Below, in pieces: positions 35,240-47,400 of a DNA stretch of 64,000 nucleotides (position 1 is its first letter; each line of letters starts with the position of its first letter). Made by a program: the position numbers and the translations under genes. The notes below the pieces were generated by a model. That model saw only the letters and a program-made list of their open reading frames with translations. It did no database searches and was not told where the DNA came from. Origin of the DNA: Utricularia gibba (Eukaryota; Streptophyta; Magnoliopsida; Lamiales; Lentibulariaceae); NCBI GenBank assembly GCA_002189035.1, contig CM007992.1, forward strand, positions 62,001 to 126,000, read 5' to 3'.

Positions 35240-38200
35240 ATGGAGAAGGAAAGTTCGAGCCGTAAACGCAGGGATTCTGGTTCTCATCGCGATCGCGAGG
35301 CGTCTAAAGAGCATTATCACTACCACCGGCATAAGAACGAAGAAGATCGGCGCAGATCCGACGACCATGATCGCCGTCGTTCGGAATCTAGGACCGAAAG
35401 AGAGGGAGATTCCCGGCGTGATTATGAGAGGTTTGGTTCTGATTCGAGGAGCAAGAGGAAGGATAGGTGGGATAGTGAGGAGAAGGACTATAAGAAACCT
35501 AGGGTTGTTGAGAGCAATGGACGGGAGAAGCGTACATTTGAAGATACGACTGTCAAGGACGGAGGTTATGTAGAGGAGGGTTCCGGATTCGGGGGGAATT
35601 CCTCCAAGAATGAATCTACGAGTGATTTGCTTGATGCCGATGCCCCCATCGAGACTGGTTCAGCTCGCCATGTGAGTGTACATTAACGTTTGCGTAGCTA
35701 ATTCTTATGCGCATACAAAATCACCATCCCTTCGCCTGTCGAATTCGTTTGGCTTGCATTTGAATTCCAAAAAAAAAAAAATGCGTGTGACTTGGTGGTA
35801 ATAGTTGAGCTTCTTTTTGTTCTGGTTTAATAACCGTTGGCGTCTTCTTTTTATCAGGTTGTTGAGACTGGATCTGTCGTTACTACAACTTACATAACTC
35901 ATGACACTCTGACGGGGAGCCAGTCCCCGGCTACTAAGGTATCTTCAATTTCAAAGACACATGAAAATAAGGGAGTTAATAGTAACAGACCTCATGAGGT
36001 TCCTGGGAAATCCAGTACAGATGGGACAGCTTCAAATGCTGGAAAGAGTGGGGGCTTGTCCCTTGATGCCCTTGCGAAAGCAAAGAGAGCTTTGCAAATG
36101 CAAAAGGAACTTGCTGAACGGATGAAGAAGATTCCGGTGGTTAGTGCAGCATGCATTTTTCCTTTTTTTGTACGAGGCTACTATGGATCTGCGTTTTTTG
36201 AATTCGACATTTTTTTGAAACAGGAAAAAAAGGATGAACGTGACAAAAGATATGCATTCATTCTAATCTTTTGGCGGATCCATTTTCCTGATATTTTTAT
36301 TGTCTTTTTTGTATGTGTAGCTGAACAAAGATTCTGGTCCTGCGAGGGAGCTTAGTTCCCAGTTTCCAGAGAAAGGTGTTCCTCCATCATCTGTCTCTCT
36401 TCCTACTGGGGTGTCATCAAGTGGTACTTCTGCACCGGCGTCTTCTGTGCCAACTCAAGTGATTGCTCCAATTGGTTTGCCTCCTCTACCTGGTCTCACT
36501 GCCCAAAAATATGAAGCTGTAAAGCGAGCACAGGAGCTTGCTGCAAAGATGGGCTTCCGGCAAGATCCAGAATTTGCTCCTCTCATCAATTTGTTCCCAG
36601 GACAGATGCCACCTGATGTGTCGATTCACTCAAAACCTTCAAGAGCGCTTGTGCTTCGTCTGGATGCACTGGGCCGGGAAATTGATGAACAAGGCAATGT
36701 GGTTAATGCCTCGAAAGTGAATAGCTTGAGTACTCTCAAGGTATTTATTATCATGTCCTATGTAACAACAATTGTTCTTCAACATCATTGTATCGCTTCA
36801 TCAATCATTCGTGTTTGGGGTTTCCCTCGCAGGTAAACATCAACAAGCAAAAAAAAGATGGATTCCAAATCCTCAAGCCTGAACTTGATGTGGATCCTGA
36901 GAAGAATCCATTTTTTGATGCCAGGATTGGAATTGATAAAACCAAGCTACTGAGACCTAAGCGGGCGAGTTTTCAGTTTGTTGAGGAAGGCAAGTGGGCA
37001 AAGGAGGCTGAAATCATTAAACTGAAGGTTTTGCATTTTCTGCTGGTGCCATATGATCTTTTTCAGGTTCTTAGTATAATCGGCTCTTACTTTCTGAATG
37101 TTGGTGGCGCAGGCCCAGTTTGGAGAAGCAAAAGCGAAAGAGCTGAAGGCAAAGCAAGCACAGCTAGCCAAGGGAAGGTCGGATTCTGATATAAACCCCA
37201 ATCTAATTGAAATAGGCGAGAGGATATTGACCAAAGATAAGCCAAAGGAATCTCTTCCTGATGTTGAGTGGTGGTAAGTCATAAAGCACGTTTTGTTTGT
37301 TTGTTTATATTTTTTTTGTGTTTTAGTGCCGGCGTTGTGCGCTGATAAGAATCACATGCAATTTTTTTTAAAAAAAAATTTGTTCATGACATACAGGGAT
37401 GTACCTATTCTGGCTCTTGGTGTCTACGGTGATATTATTGATGATGGCATTACCGAAGATAAAATTAAGATGGAGAAGATCACTATATATGTCGAGCATC
37501 CTCGTCCTATAGATCCTCCGGCTGAACCAGCACCACCCCCACCGCAGCCTTTGAAGTTAACTAAGAAAGAACAAAAGAAACTTCGGACGCAGCGTCGGTT
37601 AGCAAGGGAAAAGGAGAGGCAAGAGATGATTAGATTGGGTGTAATGGAGCCACCAAAGCCTAAAGTGAAGATGAGCAACCTGATGAGGGTTCTTGGTGCT
37701 GAAGCCACCCAGGACCCCACGAAGCTTGAAATGGAAATTAAAAGTGCCGCAGCGGAGCGTGAGCAGGCCCACATCGACAGGAACATTGCTCGGAAGCTCA
37801 CTCCAGGGGAGCGCCGCGAGAAGAAAGAGAGGAAGCTTTTTGATGATCCGGGTACCCTAGAGACCATCGTCTCAGTGTACAAGGTCAATGACCTATCTCA
37901 CCCACAAGCTCGCTTCAAGGTCGATGTTAACGCTCAGGAGAATAGGCTCACAGGATGTGCTCTCATTTCGGAAGGGCTAACAGTCATCGTTGTTGAAGGC
38001 GGTGCCAAATCCATTAAAAGGTATGGAAAGCTTATGCTCCGTAGGATCGACTGGGCGGCTGCAGTTACCAAGGATGATGACGGGGACGCGGATGATGATA
38101 AGGCTACCAATAAATGTGTGCTGGTTTGGCAAGGCAGTGTCGCGAGACAGAACTTTGGTCGGTTTAGCATCCAGGAATGCAGAACAGAAACTGCTGCCCG

Positions 38201-38279
38201 CAAGTACTTTCAGGATCACGGCGTTGCTCATTACTGGGATCTAGCAGTCAACTTCACACATGAGGAGGAGGCGCTGTAA
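35240..38279 (+). CDS. PRP3: U4/U6 snRNP protein PRP3
   Basis: PRP3 binds the U4/U6 duplex in the nucleus and is needed to assemble the U4/U6.U5 tri-snRNP for pre-mRNA splicing. Six exons (35240-35671, 35858-36139, 36321-36740, 36833-37027, 37113-37273, 37397-38279) give 790 residues. The N-terminal ~130 residues are RS/RD-rich (RKRRDSGSHRDREASKEHYH). Two PRP3-family domains follow: the N-terminal one around LTAQKYEAVKRAQELAAKMG, NLFPGQ and KPSRALVLRLDALGREIDEQ, and PRP3 proper from KNPFFDARIG through DVEWWDVPILALGVYG. The C-terminal DUF1115/ferredoxin-like RNA-binding domain is seen as VNAQENRLTGCALISEGLTV, KSIKRYGKLMLRRIDW and CVLVWQGSVARQNFGRFSIQ. Start ATG at 35240 opens MEKESSSRKRR and has a stop-rich leader upstream. 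Confidence 0.95.
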
Positions 38280-38849
38280 CATCATGCTATGCCCGTGACT
38301 GGACAGGGTGGAGCGATGCAAGATCCTTTTTATCTGCTTTTTTCTTCAGTTCAAGTTCGGTGCGTGGGATCCTCCCTCAGCTGCTGCCTTGTTCTGTGCT
38401 GGTGTGCGGTATCTGAACCTCCTACCCTTTCTTTGTTCAGACGCAACCTTGTTTTCTTGTTTGATTCAAGGAGGCCTTCTGTTGACAAATGGTATCGTTC
38501 TGTGCCCGACAGGGCATAGGTTAGGTTTGAGTTCAAGTAGGATGCTCCCGTGTTGCATGGGTTTTGGTAGCAGGACACCCCCTCACTTTTGCGTTCTGGT
38601 ATTGTGATGTTCGTGAGGTATCCGATGCGGGCTTTTGGTCAAAATGAAGATTTTACGGTTGATCAGAAGCTTAATCGGATGAATGGGGATTTGCAGACAT
38701 CCCGGACAGAGTTGCTTTGCGTGGACAAGACTAGACTGGAGTGATGGAAAATAGGCTCTAGTATGGATTAGGATGATGGCGTCCACGGATCCACCCTAAA
38801 AACTCTTCCTCCAGATTCTGTCTACCTAGATGAGAGAGGGAGGGTCCCA
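38280..38849. other. PRP3 3' UTR and spacer
   Basis: This stretch follows the PRP3 stop and runs to the AHL pseudogene, which faces it. No gene is supported. Confidence 0.5.
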
Positions 38850-39483
38850 TCTCCCGCCGCCGTGTCCCGCCGCTCCTCCTCCTGCTCTATCGGCAACCGC
38901 TCGCAAGTCGCGTTCGAAAAAGTGGAAGCGATCACCATCACCAGCCCAACTGCATCACGCTCCCGCCCACGACCTGTCCCTGACCCGTGGATCCTGGTGG
39001 CGCAGGCCCAGGAAGAAAAGGCCCTATCAGCGAAAGAATCTCGTAGCGGCCGTGTGAAGCTATGACGGCGCCGGGAGCCGAAGGGTGACGGATGGTAACG
39101 TTGGTGACGGTTCCGTTAGCGCTCAACACATTGACTCCCTGCTGTCCTCTTCTCGCGAACTGGTCTAAGGATTCCGCGGTGTCGGTTCCGTTCGCCACTT
39201 CCAAGGCATGGCTGCAGAGCGCATTAGGGATGTCTCTGGTGACGAAAACCGGCGGCTTGGGTTTGTTCTTGGATCCCAGCGGCCTCCCGCGAGGGCGGCG
39301 CGTGGGAACTTGCAGGGCTGGGATCCTCCTCGTGTTGCTCTCGGCTTTCTCCTTGAGGTGAATACTTGATGGATATGGTGAGATGTGAGTTCAATGAAGT
39401 TCCGACATCCGGTTTCATCATCGACGAGGATGAACCGGATACAGGAAACCCAGAGCTCCAGTCCACCAGCTGTTGGATGCCAT
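38850..39483 (-). pseudogene. AT-hook nuclear-localized (AHL) protein pseudogene
   Basis: All parts of a clade-A, intronless AHL gene appear in order on the minus strand but in different frames. The start MASNSWWTGALG (ATG at 39483) is the typical AHL N-terminus. It shifts frame near GGTTTCC into [18 protein letters not shown], then shifts again before the AT-hook [19 protein letters not shown]. The PPC/DUF296 domain runs [40 protein letters not shown] and [20 protein letters not shown]. After GSTG about eight residues expected in the family (LTVYLAG-type strand) are missing, then GQVVGGSV, then a further deletion and shift before [17 protein letters not shown]. Several independent breaks, including loss of a core strand, argue for a true pseudogene. 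Whether the 3' end reaches further than 38850 is uncertain. Confidence 0.82.
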
Positions 39484-40187
39484 ATCCCCACAAGAAAATA
39501 AATATTTCCTGTAGGGATGTATGTAGATGAGGATGCGAAGGAAAAGGGGATGACGAAAAAGCAATCTTCGTATCCAAAGAAAGACGCAAATGGCGATGAC
39601 TTGCACTACATTACATCGTAGAGCCGCAGAAGCACGAGTCAGGTTGTGGGAGCTTTTCTTTTCCATTTAAAAAATCTGAAGTCGGTGACCATGAAGAAGC
39701 CCATACCCTCAATCACTGCACTCAGGATCGACTGAGCATACATTTGGAATTGAATCAGGCCTGATAGTCCTAGTGGGTGCGGCAGCCAGCCTCATTGACC
39801 CATGAACGCATATGCTGTATCTACTCCCCGGTGCGATCTTCACGCAGTTACAGTTGCACCAGCCGTCGGACATCCTGCAGCTCGGCTCAGGAGTCAGGTA
39901 CCCTTCCCTTCCATTCATCTGTGAGTTGGTCTCCTTGTTGGTGGCTTGTTTGGGTGAGGATCCATGCCTCCTGTCGCGCGGGGCCCATTAGTGCGTTGCG
40001 TCGGGAATGCGAGTATAATTACAAAAACTAGTACTCCATTTATTCCATATATGCGGTGGAAGGACATGACGCGGGACAAGAGGCAAAAGCTAGATATAAA
40101 CACGGAAATGGACTCGAAACAGTTCGTGATCCAGAGGCTGTCACGGCGGCCCACTCCCCTGGCTCTTTGCTCCCATCTGGCTTCACT
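39484..40187. other. Spacer between AHL pseudogene and PPCK
   Basis: No gene is supported. The minus-strand frame 39709-39918 (Cys-rich, ATG start, 69 residues) matches no family I know. An AAACCCTAA-like sequence is not seen here. Confidence 0.45.
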
Positions 40188-41090
40188 TTAGGGTTCCATT
40201 TCCGCCATTGTCGTCACCCAAGGATGCCCTGAAGAAGAATTCGCCCACTTCAATTTTGAACAAGACCAAAAAAATGGATGGCAATAGCTAGTTCGCTTCG
40301 TTACTTACTCAGAACTTGCTCGGAGGAAAGTCTGCCAGATACATCTTTACACAGCATCTTCTTTAGCAGGTCCTTCGCTTGGGGCGACACCGATCGGAAA
40401 ACCTTGGGCGGAAATCTCAGGTTCCCCGGATAACGGCACGGAATACCTCTGCGGGGTCATCGCCGTAAAAGGGGGGAAAACCGGCAAGCATTATATACAG
40501 AATCACGCCGGCGCTCCACACGTCCACCTTCTCCGTGTAATCTTTCCCCATCACCACCTCCGGAGCGACGTAATACGGCGTTCCCACAATCCCGGTCATG
40601 GTTGAGCCCTGAAGAAAGAGCTCCGCAGATCCGAAATCAGCTAGTTTAACCCGCGCTGCAGAATCGAAGAGGATGTTATCCGGCTTGACATCGCGATGCG
40701 CGACCCCCAGGCTGTGGCAGCAGGCGACGGCGACCATCAATTGGTTGAAAATCGAGGCCGCTTCCGGCTCGGAGAAGCGTTCCCCGGCGGAGAGACGGTG
40801 GTTGAGGTCGCCGCCAAGGCAGAGATCGGTGATTAGGTGGAGGTAGCATTGGTCCTCGTGGACGGCGTGGAGGGTCAGGATGTTTGGGCATCCGTAGAGG
40901 AGCGCTAGTATCTTAGGCTCGGAATCAACGCACCGGCGGTCGATGGGGTCGGCGGAGGGGCGAGCTTGTTGATGGACTTGCAGGCCAAAAACTGGGAAGC
41001 GGCGGTGCTGTAGCAGCGGCGCACGACGCCGAAACGGCCCCTCCCTAACTCTTCGTACAACTTGTAGTCTTCCTCGAGAGATGCGCACAT
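40188..41090 (-). CDS. PPCK: Phosphoenolpyruvate carboxylase kinase (PPCK) with two one-base frameshifts
   Basis: PPCK is a minimal Ca2+-independent Ser/Thr kinase that phosphorylates PEP carboxylase near its N-terminus and relieves malate inhibition. Two exons (40309-41090, 40188-40228) contain a whole kinase domain without autoinhibitory or EF-hand parts. Seen are [16 protein letters not shown] (Gly loop), FLACKSINK (Lys), [56 protein letters not shown] and [15 protein letters not shown]. The second exon gives [12 protein letters not shown]-stop across the usual 3' intron. The frame breaks twice: after CKSINKLA (about 40946-40953) and in VIRG|NLRF (about 40423-40428). Each break is repaired by one extra base in a C or G run of four; so counted, the protein would be 274 residues, the normal length. 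It may be a real recent pseudogene or a sequencing error. A TATA box lies at 41156-41163. Confidence 0.85.
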
Positions 41091-42004
41091 TATATGCTCC
41101 GCTTGAGCTATGTGGGCTGCATGTTGGATGTTTGGCAGCAGCTCCCTTCTCCCCACTTTTATAGACACCAAGGCGGCCAAAAAGAGGGAGCTTTTTTATA
41201 TGTTGTATCGCTGCTATTCACCCCTTTTGCGCTGGTTATAAAATTCCCATTATTGTTGGCAATTGTTCCAGCAACAACCAAAGAACACAAAAATGGGGGT
41301 TTGATTGATGAAGTGCACATGCCACGCCACATGGCCTATGCAGACAGGCAACCGAAGGTTAACGTGGTGGCGCCTGCCTGCTCGAGTGCGGCGGGGGGCT
41401 CAGGTGGGGAGTCGGCTTCAGCCGGTTGCGCATCCGCATCACTCGCGGCTGAATGAATCAGCGCTACCGAGGAGGGGGGCGGGGGCGGGGGCTGTGCCCA
41501 TCATCCCATGTGGCCGCCTGGGACCCGGCAGCTGCAGCAGCTGAGTTTCCGGCCAAGATAGCCGACGTAAGCGCTAAATCCTTATCCACGAACCATGGTC
41601 ACTTCAGAGAAAGGCCATTCAAGGACAATCGGCACGTGGTCATTGATTCCCATGTATGTGGTGGGCCCAGGCTTACCTCCAGATTGATATCCACACTCTC
41701 AAGTGAGAGTTGGTATGGACTACCATTTTGACAAGATTTCACTCCACTTGGCTCTAACTCTTTAACTGGGCACTGAAAATGTGTGATGCAGTGAGAGCTA
41801 AGGGGACGACGGAGAAGCCCACATGCATGTTACAGGAAATACTGGGAGGAGCCCAAGTTGAATGCTAAATCGGGCCGACACGATGCCCAAGGTCCGCTTC
41901 GCCTTATCCGTTAAGAGGGCCGCTGCTCTGCATCTCTCCGCCTTCTTTCTCCGTTCCGGCGACACCTCCCTATGAACCCATATCCGAGTTCCTTGTGATC
42001 ATCA
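41091..42004. other. Divergent promoter region between PPCK and CPP1
   Basis: Besides the PPCK TATA box it holds a G-rich block (GGGGGGCGGGGGCGGGGGC) at 41473-41491, capable of forming a G-quadruplex. No coding sequence is supported; the short frames over 41094-41731 lack domains. Confidence 0.5.
41156..41163 (-). promoter_or_regulatory. TATA box of PPCK
   Basis: The minus strand reads TATAAAAG, 66 bp upstream of the ATG, a canonical plant core promoter. Confidence 0.7.
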
Positions 42005-43721
42005 ATGGCGGCGTTGTCCAGAATCCCGTGCCCGATAGGTACAAAATTGCCTGATGGTAATCGTTTTCTTAAGGCAACCTCGTTTCCGTCGCAGCTTAGG
42101 TTTCTAAGGTAGCACTATTATTTCATGATATCTTGCCCTTTTGATCCATATTATGGAGTTTGAAGGGGGAATTGGGTTTTCCTTCAGGCTTCCAAGCGTA
42201 CGCGTCGGGAATGGAAGCGTTGTGTGTGCGGCATTTTCTGCCACTGGGGGTTCCGGCGCTGATAGCAACGACGCAAACCCATACGAGGCATCATCTCTCG
42301 TCCTTTTTTGTATTTTTGGGTCTTTTTTTTTCTCTTTGGTACTTATAGGATGGTTGCCTTCCCAGGTTCTTGGCGTTAATCCTCTTGAGGGATTTGATAT
42401 GATGAAGGCAGCTTATGCTAAAAGGCGCAGAGATGCTGAGAAGCGAGGTGATGAAGGTGAAGTAGCCCAGGTATGATTTTCTTTTTTTTTCATTATGCTA
42501 TCTTTTGATGTGAAAAAAATCACATTTGCAGTGAAATCTGCCATTTTTCAGTTGGAAAAAGCATATGACAAGATAATGATGGCTCAATTGTCTAAGCGGA
42601 AGAAGGGTGAGACATACGGTTCATTTAAGGTGATTCTCAGTTTTGATTATGCTATTTACTACCCATTTTCTTGTCTAGATCTTCTTTTTTCTCTTGCTAT
42701 TATTGGTGGCTTACTTGAATTTCAGGTTTCTAAAGATATAAAGTACGCAGATAAGCTGCCGATTGTTCCATGGGGCCCGAGGTAGTGTTTTCTAGCTTTC
42801 GATTTTTTCCCTGTGTGGAGTCCTTTGATCGAAATATACGCACTTTGAGCTGATATCTTTGTAAAAAGGCTCATTTTTTTACGGTGTTATTACCCGGTTC
42901 CACATACATTCTTACAAGCGTGCATAAAAAGGTAAGACCTTTTCATCTACTTTTGTGATTTCTGTGTAGGTATGCCAAGTCTGAGATCAAAGATGTTCGA
43001 ATCAACTTGGCAATAGCAGCAGTATTTGTGCGTAGCAACGAATTGCAAATCCATATTATCATAAGCTGTGGTTTTTTTTACTACCCCATCCTGTCTTGCT
43101 GATTCCTCTTCTGTTTCCACAGACTGCTTGGATTGTAGCCACCCGGGCTGCAGAGTATAAGCCTTTGCAATTTCTAGGCTTCGTTTTCTTTTACCGTATA
43201 TTTGAGAAGCTAAAGTCTTTCGAGCCAGCTGCATCGTCATCATTTTCAGTTACGTTGCCCACTTCTCACTCAACGTTCCCCTTGATCACACTCACAGTCC
43301 CTTAAACATTGTCTTGTTCAGGAGGATGGTGAGGACGAAGGAAGAATGATGCGAATGGGGAAACGGCTACTCCGATCCTTGGCTCTTGTCTTTGGCGCTA
43401 TAGCCTTTTCATCTCTGGTAAGCCATATAACCAGCCCTTAATGGATGCTAAGTTTACATGCCTGCACCAGCAACTCATCCCTTAACCGATCCTGAATCAA
43501 TTTCGTTTTCAGGGTTTCACTGCTGTCCTTAACTTGTGTGAAATAGCCACTGGGTTTGTGCCGGTGTTCTTGTACAGCAACCAGGTAATGCTCACTTCCT
43601 GCCATCCCCTGGGAGACACTCACACAGAGGCTTAGCTCTGGCATGGTTGTGCTTGCAGGAGCTGCTTGTGACTGTGTCTTCTGCGCTGATGCTCCACGTC
43701 TTGGCCTCTTACTACAGATGA
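42005..43721 (+). CDS. CPP1: CPP1, chaperone-like protein of POR1 (plastid J-like membrane protein)
   Basis: CPP1 is a chloroplast membrane protein with a J-like domain that stabilises protochlorophyllide oxidoreductase (POR) during chlorophyll synthesis. Ten exons (42005-42108, 42188-42287, 42366-42470, 42552-42629, 42726-42781, 42970-43027, 43123-43248, 43322-43417, 43513-43584, 43659-43721) give 285 residues. The first ~50 residues form a transit peptide. The J-like domain follows (NPYEVLGVNPLEGFDMMKAA, LEKAYDKIMMAQLSKRKKGE), without the HPD triad, as in the family. KDIKYADKLPIVPWGPRYAK leads to the membrane part: INLAIAAVFTAWIVATRAAE, YKPLQFLGFVFFYRIFEKLK, RMGKRLLRSLALVFGAIAFS and the end SSALMLHVLASYYR. 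The second intron seems to start with GC (TACGAG|gcatca). A weak GT donor ten bases further would add four residues (ASSL) inside the J domain. Confidence 0.92.
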
Positions 43722-44420
43722 ATCAAGGAAGCAGAATCACATTTTTGTTAGAAACTTGGAGTCTTTTCTTCTTCTTGGAAAACCCAATGGCAAGATCTAA
43801 GATTTCGGAATCAACCTGAGATCGGATGGCAGAATCATTTAGAAAATTGATCATTTTATGATGTGTGTGTGATGAAAATGATCATCTTTACTTGGGTGAC
43901 ATGGCAATGGGATGATGGCTGTTGAAATGAAGAAGCATATCGTTTTCGATTTAGTTAATAATATTTGGTAATGAATGACGTGAGGGGTGCAACGGTAAAG
44001 GATTTGGGCCTGTTTTCCCCGTTTTGGAAAGTGGGCTTTGGTTCGGGATTGCTTTCTGCTTCGCAAATTCCGAGCCTGGAAAGGTAAAGAAAAAAAGATG
44101 ACTAGTCATATAATTCCATCGTCATCAAGGGGCTCTCTCTCTCCGCTCTTCTGCCTACAATCCACCGCCTTTTGTGTGTTCGAGGGTTTGGAAGAATTGG
44201 ATCTCGCAGCAGCCCGATTTTTGTTCTTTTGTGCTTGCTTTGCGTTGATTTTCGTCGCATTTGAGGATCTCCATCTGCATCTGTTGAGTGGGAAAGATTA
44301 GCCGTTTGGATTGGTTGCTTGGGCCCGGCTGTTTGGGCTTCCCTCCCTTTGATGGTTCATGAAGCGTTGGAATATCGCATCGGTTTTTGTTCTTGTGTAA
44401 TCTGAAGGATCTTTCCAGTT
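43722..44420. other. Spacer between CPP1 and PP2A B''
   Basis: CPP1 3' UTR, then the leader of the next gene. The plus frame 44038-44301 has no domain and includes a GGAAAGGTAAAG stretch that could be a leader splice donor. No gene called. Confidence 0.5.
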
Positions 44421-47400
44421 ATGGATTTGGATTTCAATGGCGACGTCGCAAGCTTGGATGCCGAGCTTTTGCAGCTTCCGGAGGTGTCTCCGTTGGCCAT
44501 CAAAGCCAACTCTTTTGTGGCGGAGAAGCTCTTCGATCAGTGGCTATCTCTTTCTGAAACCAAGTCGATGGTAATCCGTTTTCTTTTTTTTTTTTTTTTT
44601 TTGGGAAGCTGATTATTAGCTGGGTCAGGATCTTGCGGTTGTGCTTTTGCAACGTTGGATTGCATGACTGGTATTTAGAAAATATATTCTGATATTCCCG
44701 AGATGTCATTTTCATATTATATCTTGTTCAAAGGGACGTCAGATGAAGAAGGGGCATATTATTGTACAAATTAATATGTTTTCCAGTACGGTTGGAATAC
44801 ATCTCATCTTTGTATGAATTGTAAGGTAGTCTGGTTGTTTTGGATTCTCCTCGTTTTGGCTTGCAGAAATGTTTCCTTTAATGGTTGGATTCTCTAGTTA
44901 AATCATTGAAGTGTATTTTTATAGTTCTTGTCATTTCCGTTTGTTGAATTGGAGACAAATTGTATTTACAGTCTCCCATATGTAAATTATAGGTAAAGTC
45001 TTTGCTCAATATTGCTGAAACTGGTGGTCCGTTGAATATCTCTGGAGCATCATTTAGCACCAACACTGGGGCAAACAATTCAATGCCTTCAATATTTCCG
45101 GCGGGAAGTACGCCACCGCTTTCACCAAGGAGTTCATCAGGTTCACCCCGGGTCATGAAACAAAGGGCTGGGCCATCTGCTCTAGGTTCACCTTTAAAAT
45201 TAGTTAATGAGCCTGTCAGGGAATTTATACCTCAGGTATTGTTATGTTCAGTATTCAGTGCTTGTTGATGATTACAGTTTTCCGTGTTATCATCATGTTT
45301 TACCTGTTTTCATTACTATTATTGTAATTATCGATTTTAGTCGTTTTCATATTCTTGATGTCAATTTTATAAACTACAGTTCTACTTCCTTGATGGTCGC
45401 CCTGCACCAAATGAATTGAGAGAGAGATGCTTGTTTATAATTAACCAATTTTTTTATGGTCACACAGATGGTCTCCAAGTGAATGGTCAGATATTTTCTG
45501 TACTCATAATGCTTTTTTTCTTTATTTGTTAGTCGTTGTTGAAATATGAGTTAGTAGCTCTTTTCAATTTCAAATGAGGATTTGGTGGGTCAGCAGTAGT
45601 ATCTCTTTTTCCCCATGTTCTTCTTTGCAGACTTCAAACCGATAACCAAGGAAATCTGCAAGCTACCTTCATTTTTCTCCTCGGTGCTTTTCAGAAAAAT
45701 TGACTCGGGTGGCAGTGGTGTTGTTACCAGGTAGGTGCTCCTGTTCTCTATTATTCATCCATAAAATCTGATATTATCTGTATTGGATTTCTATTTTGTT
45801 TAACGTTCATACATCATTCAAATGTGGCTGCATGTTAAATTTTCATGGGTATTTTCGCAACCCTGTAATGATTTAATGCATGAGCTGCGCTCAACATATA
45901 TTGTATAATTAACTTGTCCATGGACATCAACAGAGATTCCTTTGTCAATTACTGGGTCAATGGAAACATGCTGACTAAAGATATTGCAATGCAAGTGTAC
46001 ATGATACTGAAGCAGCCAGAGGCCAGATTTTTGGTCCAGGTTGCATACAGATGGCTGCGCCCCTTAGCAATTTTTTTAGTTTCACACTTTTAATGAATTT
46101 GATTCACGTTGGGAGTGTCAAATGATTGTAGGAGGACTTTAAACCATTGCTTCGGGAACTTTTAGCATCTCATCCAGGGTTGGAGTTCTTACAAAGTACC
46201 CCTGAATTTCAAGAAAGATACGGTAAAGTTGGATATTGTTTGTTTGTATAAACTTTTCATCCTTGCGTCATTTAATATATTTTCAGCCTGCTGTTCATTT
46301 TCATCTTCAGTATAAGTAGGAGTTTAGTATGTGTGGTAATAGGTCAACATTTCGTTTTCTTCATTCCACATAAGCTATAAGCGAGATCCGGTTTTATTTC
46401 TGTCTGCTGAATCTCTTTTGTTTTTTATTGAATTAACCTCTAGTATGTTGTCATCTCCAGCTGAAACGGTAATATACAGGATATTTTACTACGTGAATCG
46501 AGCGGGTAATGGTCGGTTGACTTTCAGGGAGCTGAAGCATTCTAACTTAATTACGGCAATGAAACATGCAGATGAAGAAGAGGATATTAACAAAGTACTG
46601 AGGTGATTACATTAAAAACCCTTGGCTTGTGTTGCATTTTCCTACTTGTGATTATTCCCTAAAAGTGATACTTTTTACTGGGTTGTGCTGCTGCCTGGGA
46701 AGTTCCTATCCTCATGATTGTTTTGAAGCTCTGATTATAATTACTATGTGAACGCCCTGCTGGATGCTGACATTACGTCCTTTAATGCAGATACTTCTCT
46801 TATGAACATTTTTATGTGATTTACTGCAAATTTTGGGAGCTAGATACCGATCATGATTTTCTTATCGATAAAGAGAATCTCATCAGATATGGCAATCATG
46901 CACTTACCTATAGGATTGTTGACAGAATATTTTCACAGGTTTGTGTTTTTTCGGTACCTTGTCCACATCTACATTTCTTAAGTGCTGGCCTATTGATTTC
47001 TGAGCATTGTCAAAGGTACCCAGGAAGTTCACATGTACCGTTGAAGGAAAGATGGGATATGAGGATTTTGTCTACTTTATATTGTCGGAAGAGGATAAAT
47101 CCTCTGAGCCGAGTCTGGAATACTGGTTTGCTATGTTTCTTCCGTCTTTAACTTTAATGAATTACATTTATTATGTGTTATCTCCACTGTGAGTGCATTT
47201 TTGAATTGTGAGTCATTCATTGCTATGATGACCTGCCAAGATTTACATCTGAGTTCGCCAAAAATGTTGTATGAGTGCTGCTACTGTAGCCCCTAGAAAG
47301 TGATGCTGAAGGCTCATAGTTTTTGCTCAAATTCTTTTGCTTTGGTAGAAAACCAAAAAACCGTGGGTCAGAAATATTACACCTGAACCCAAAATGGAAT

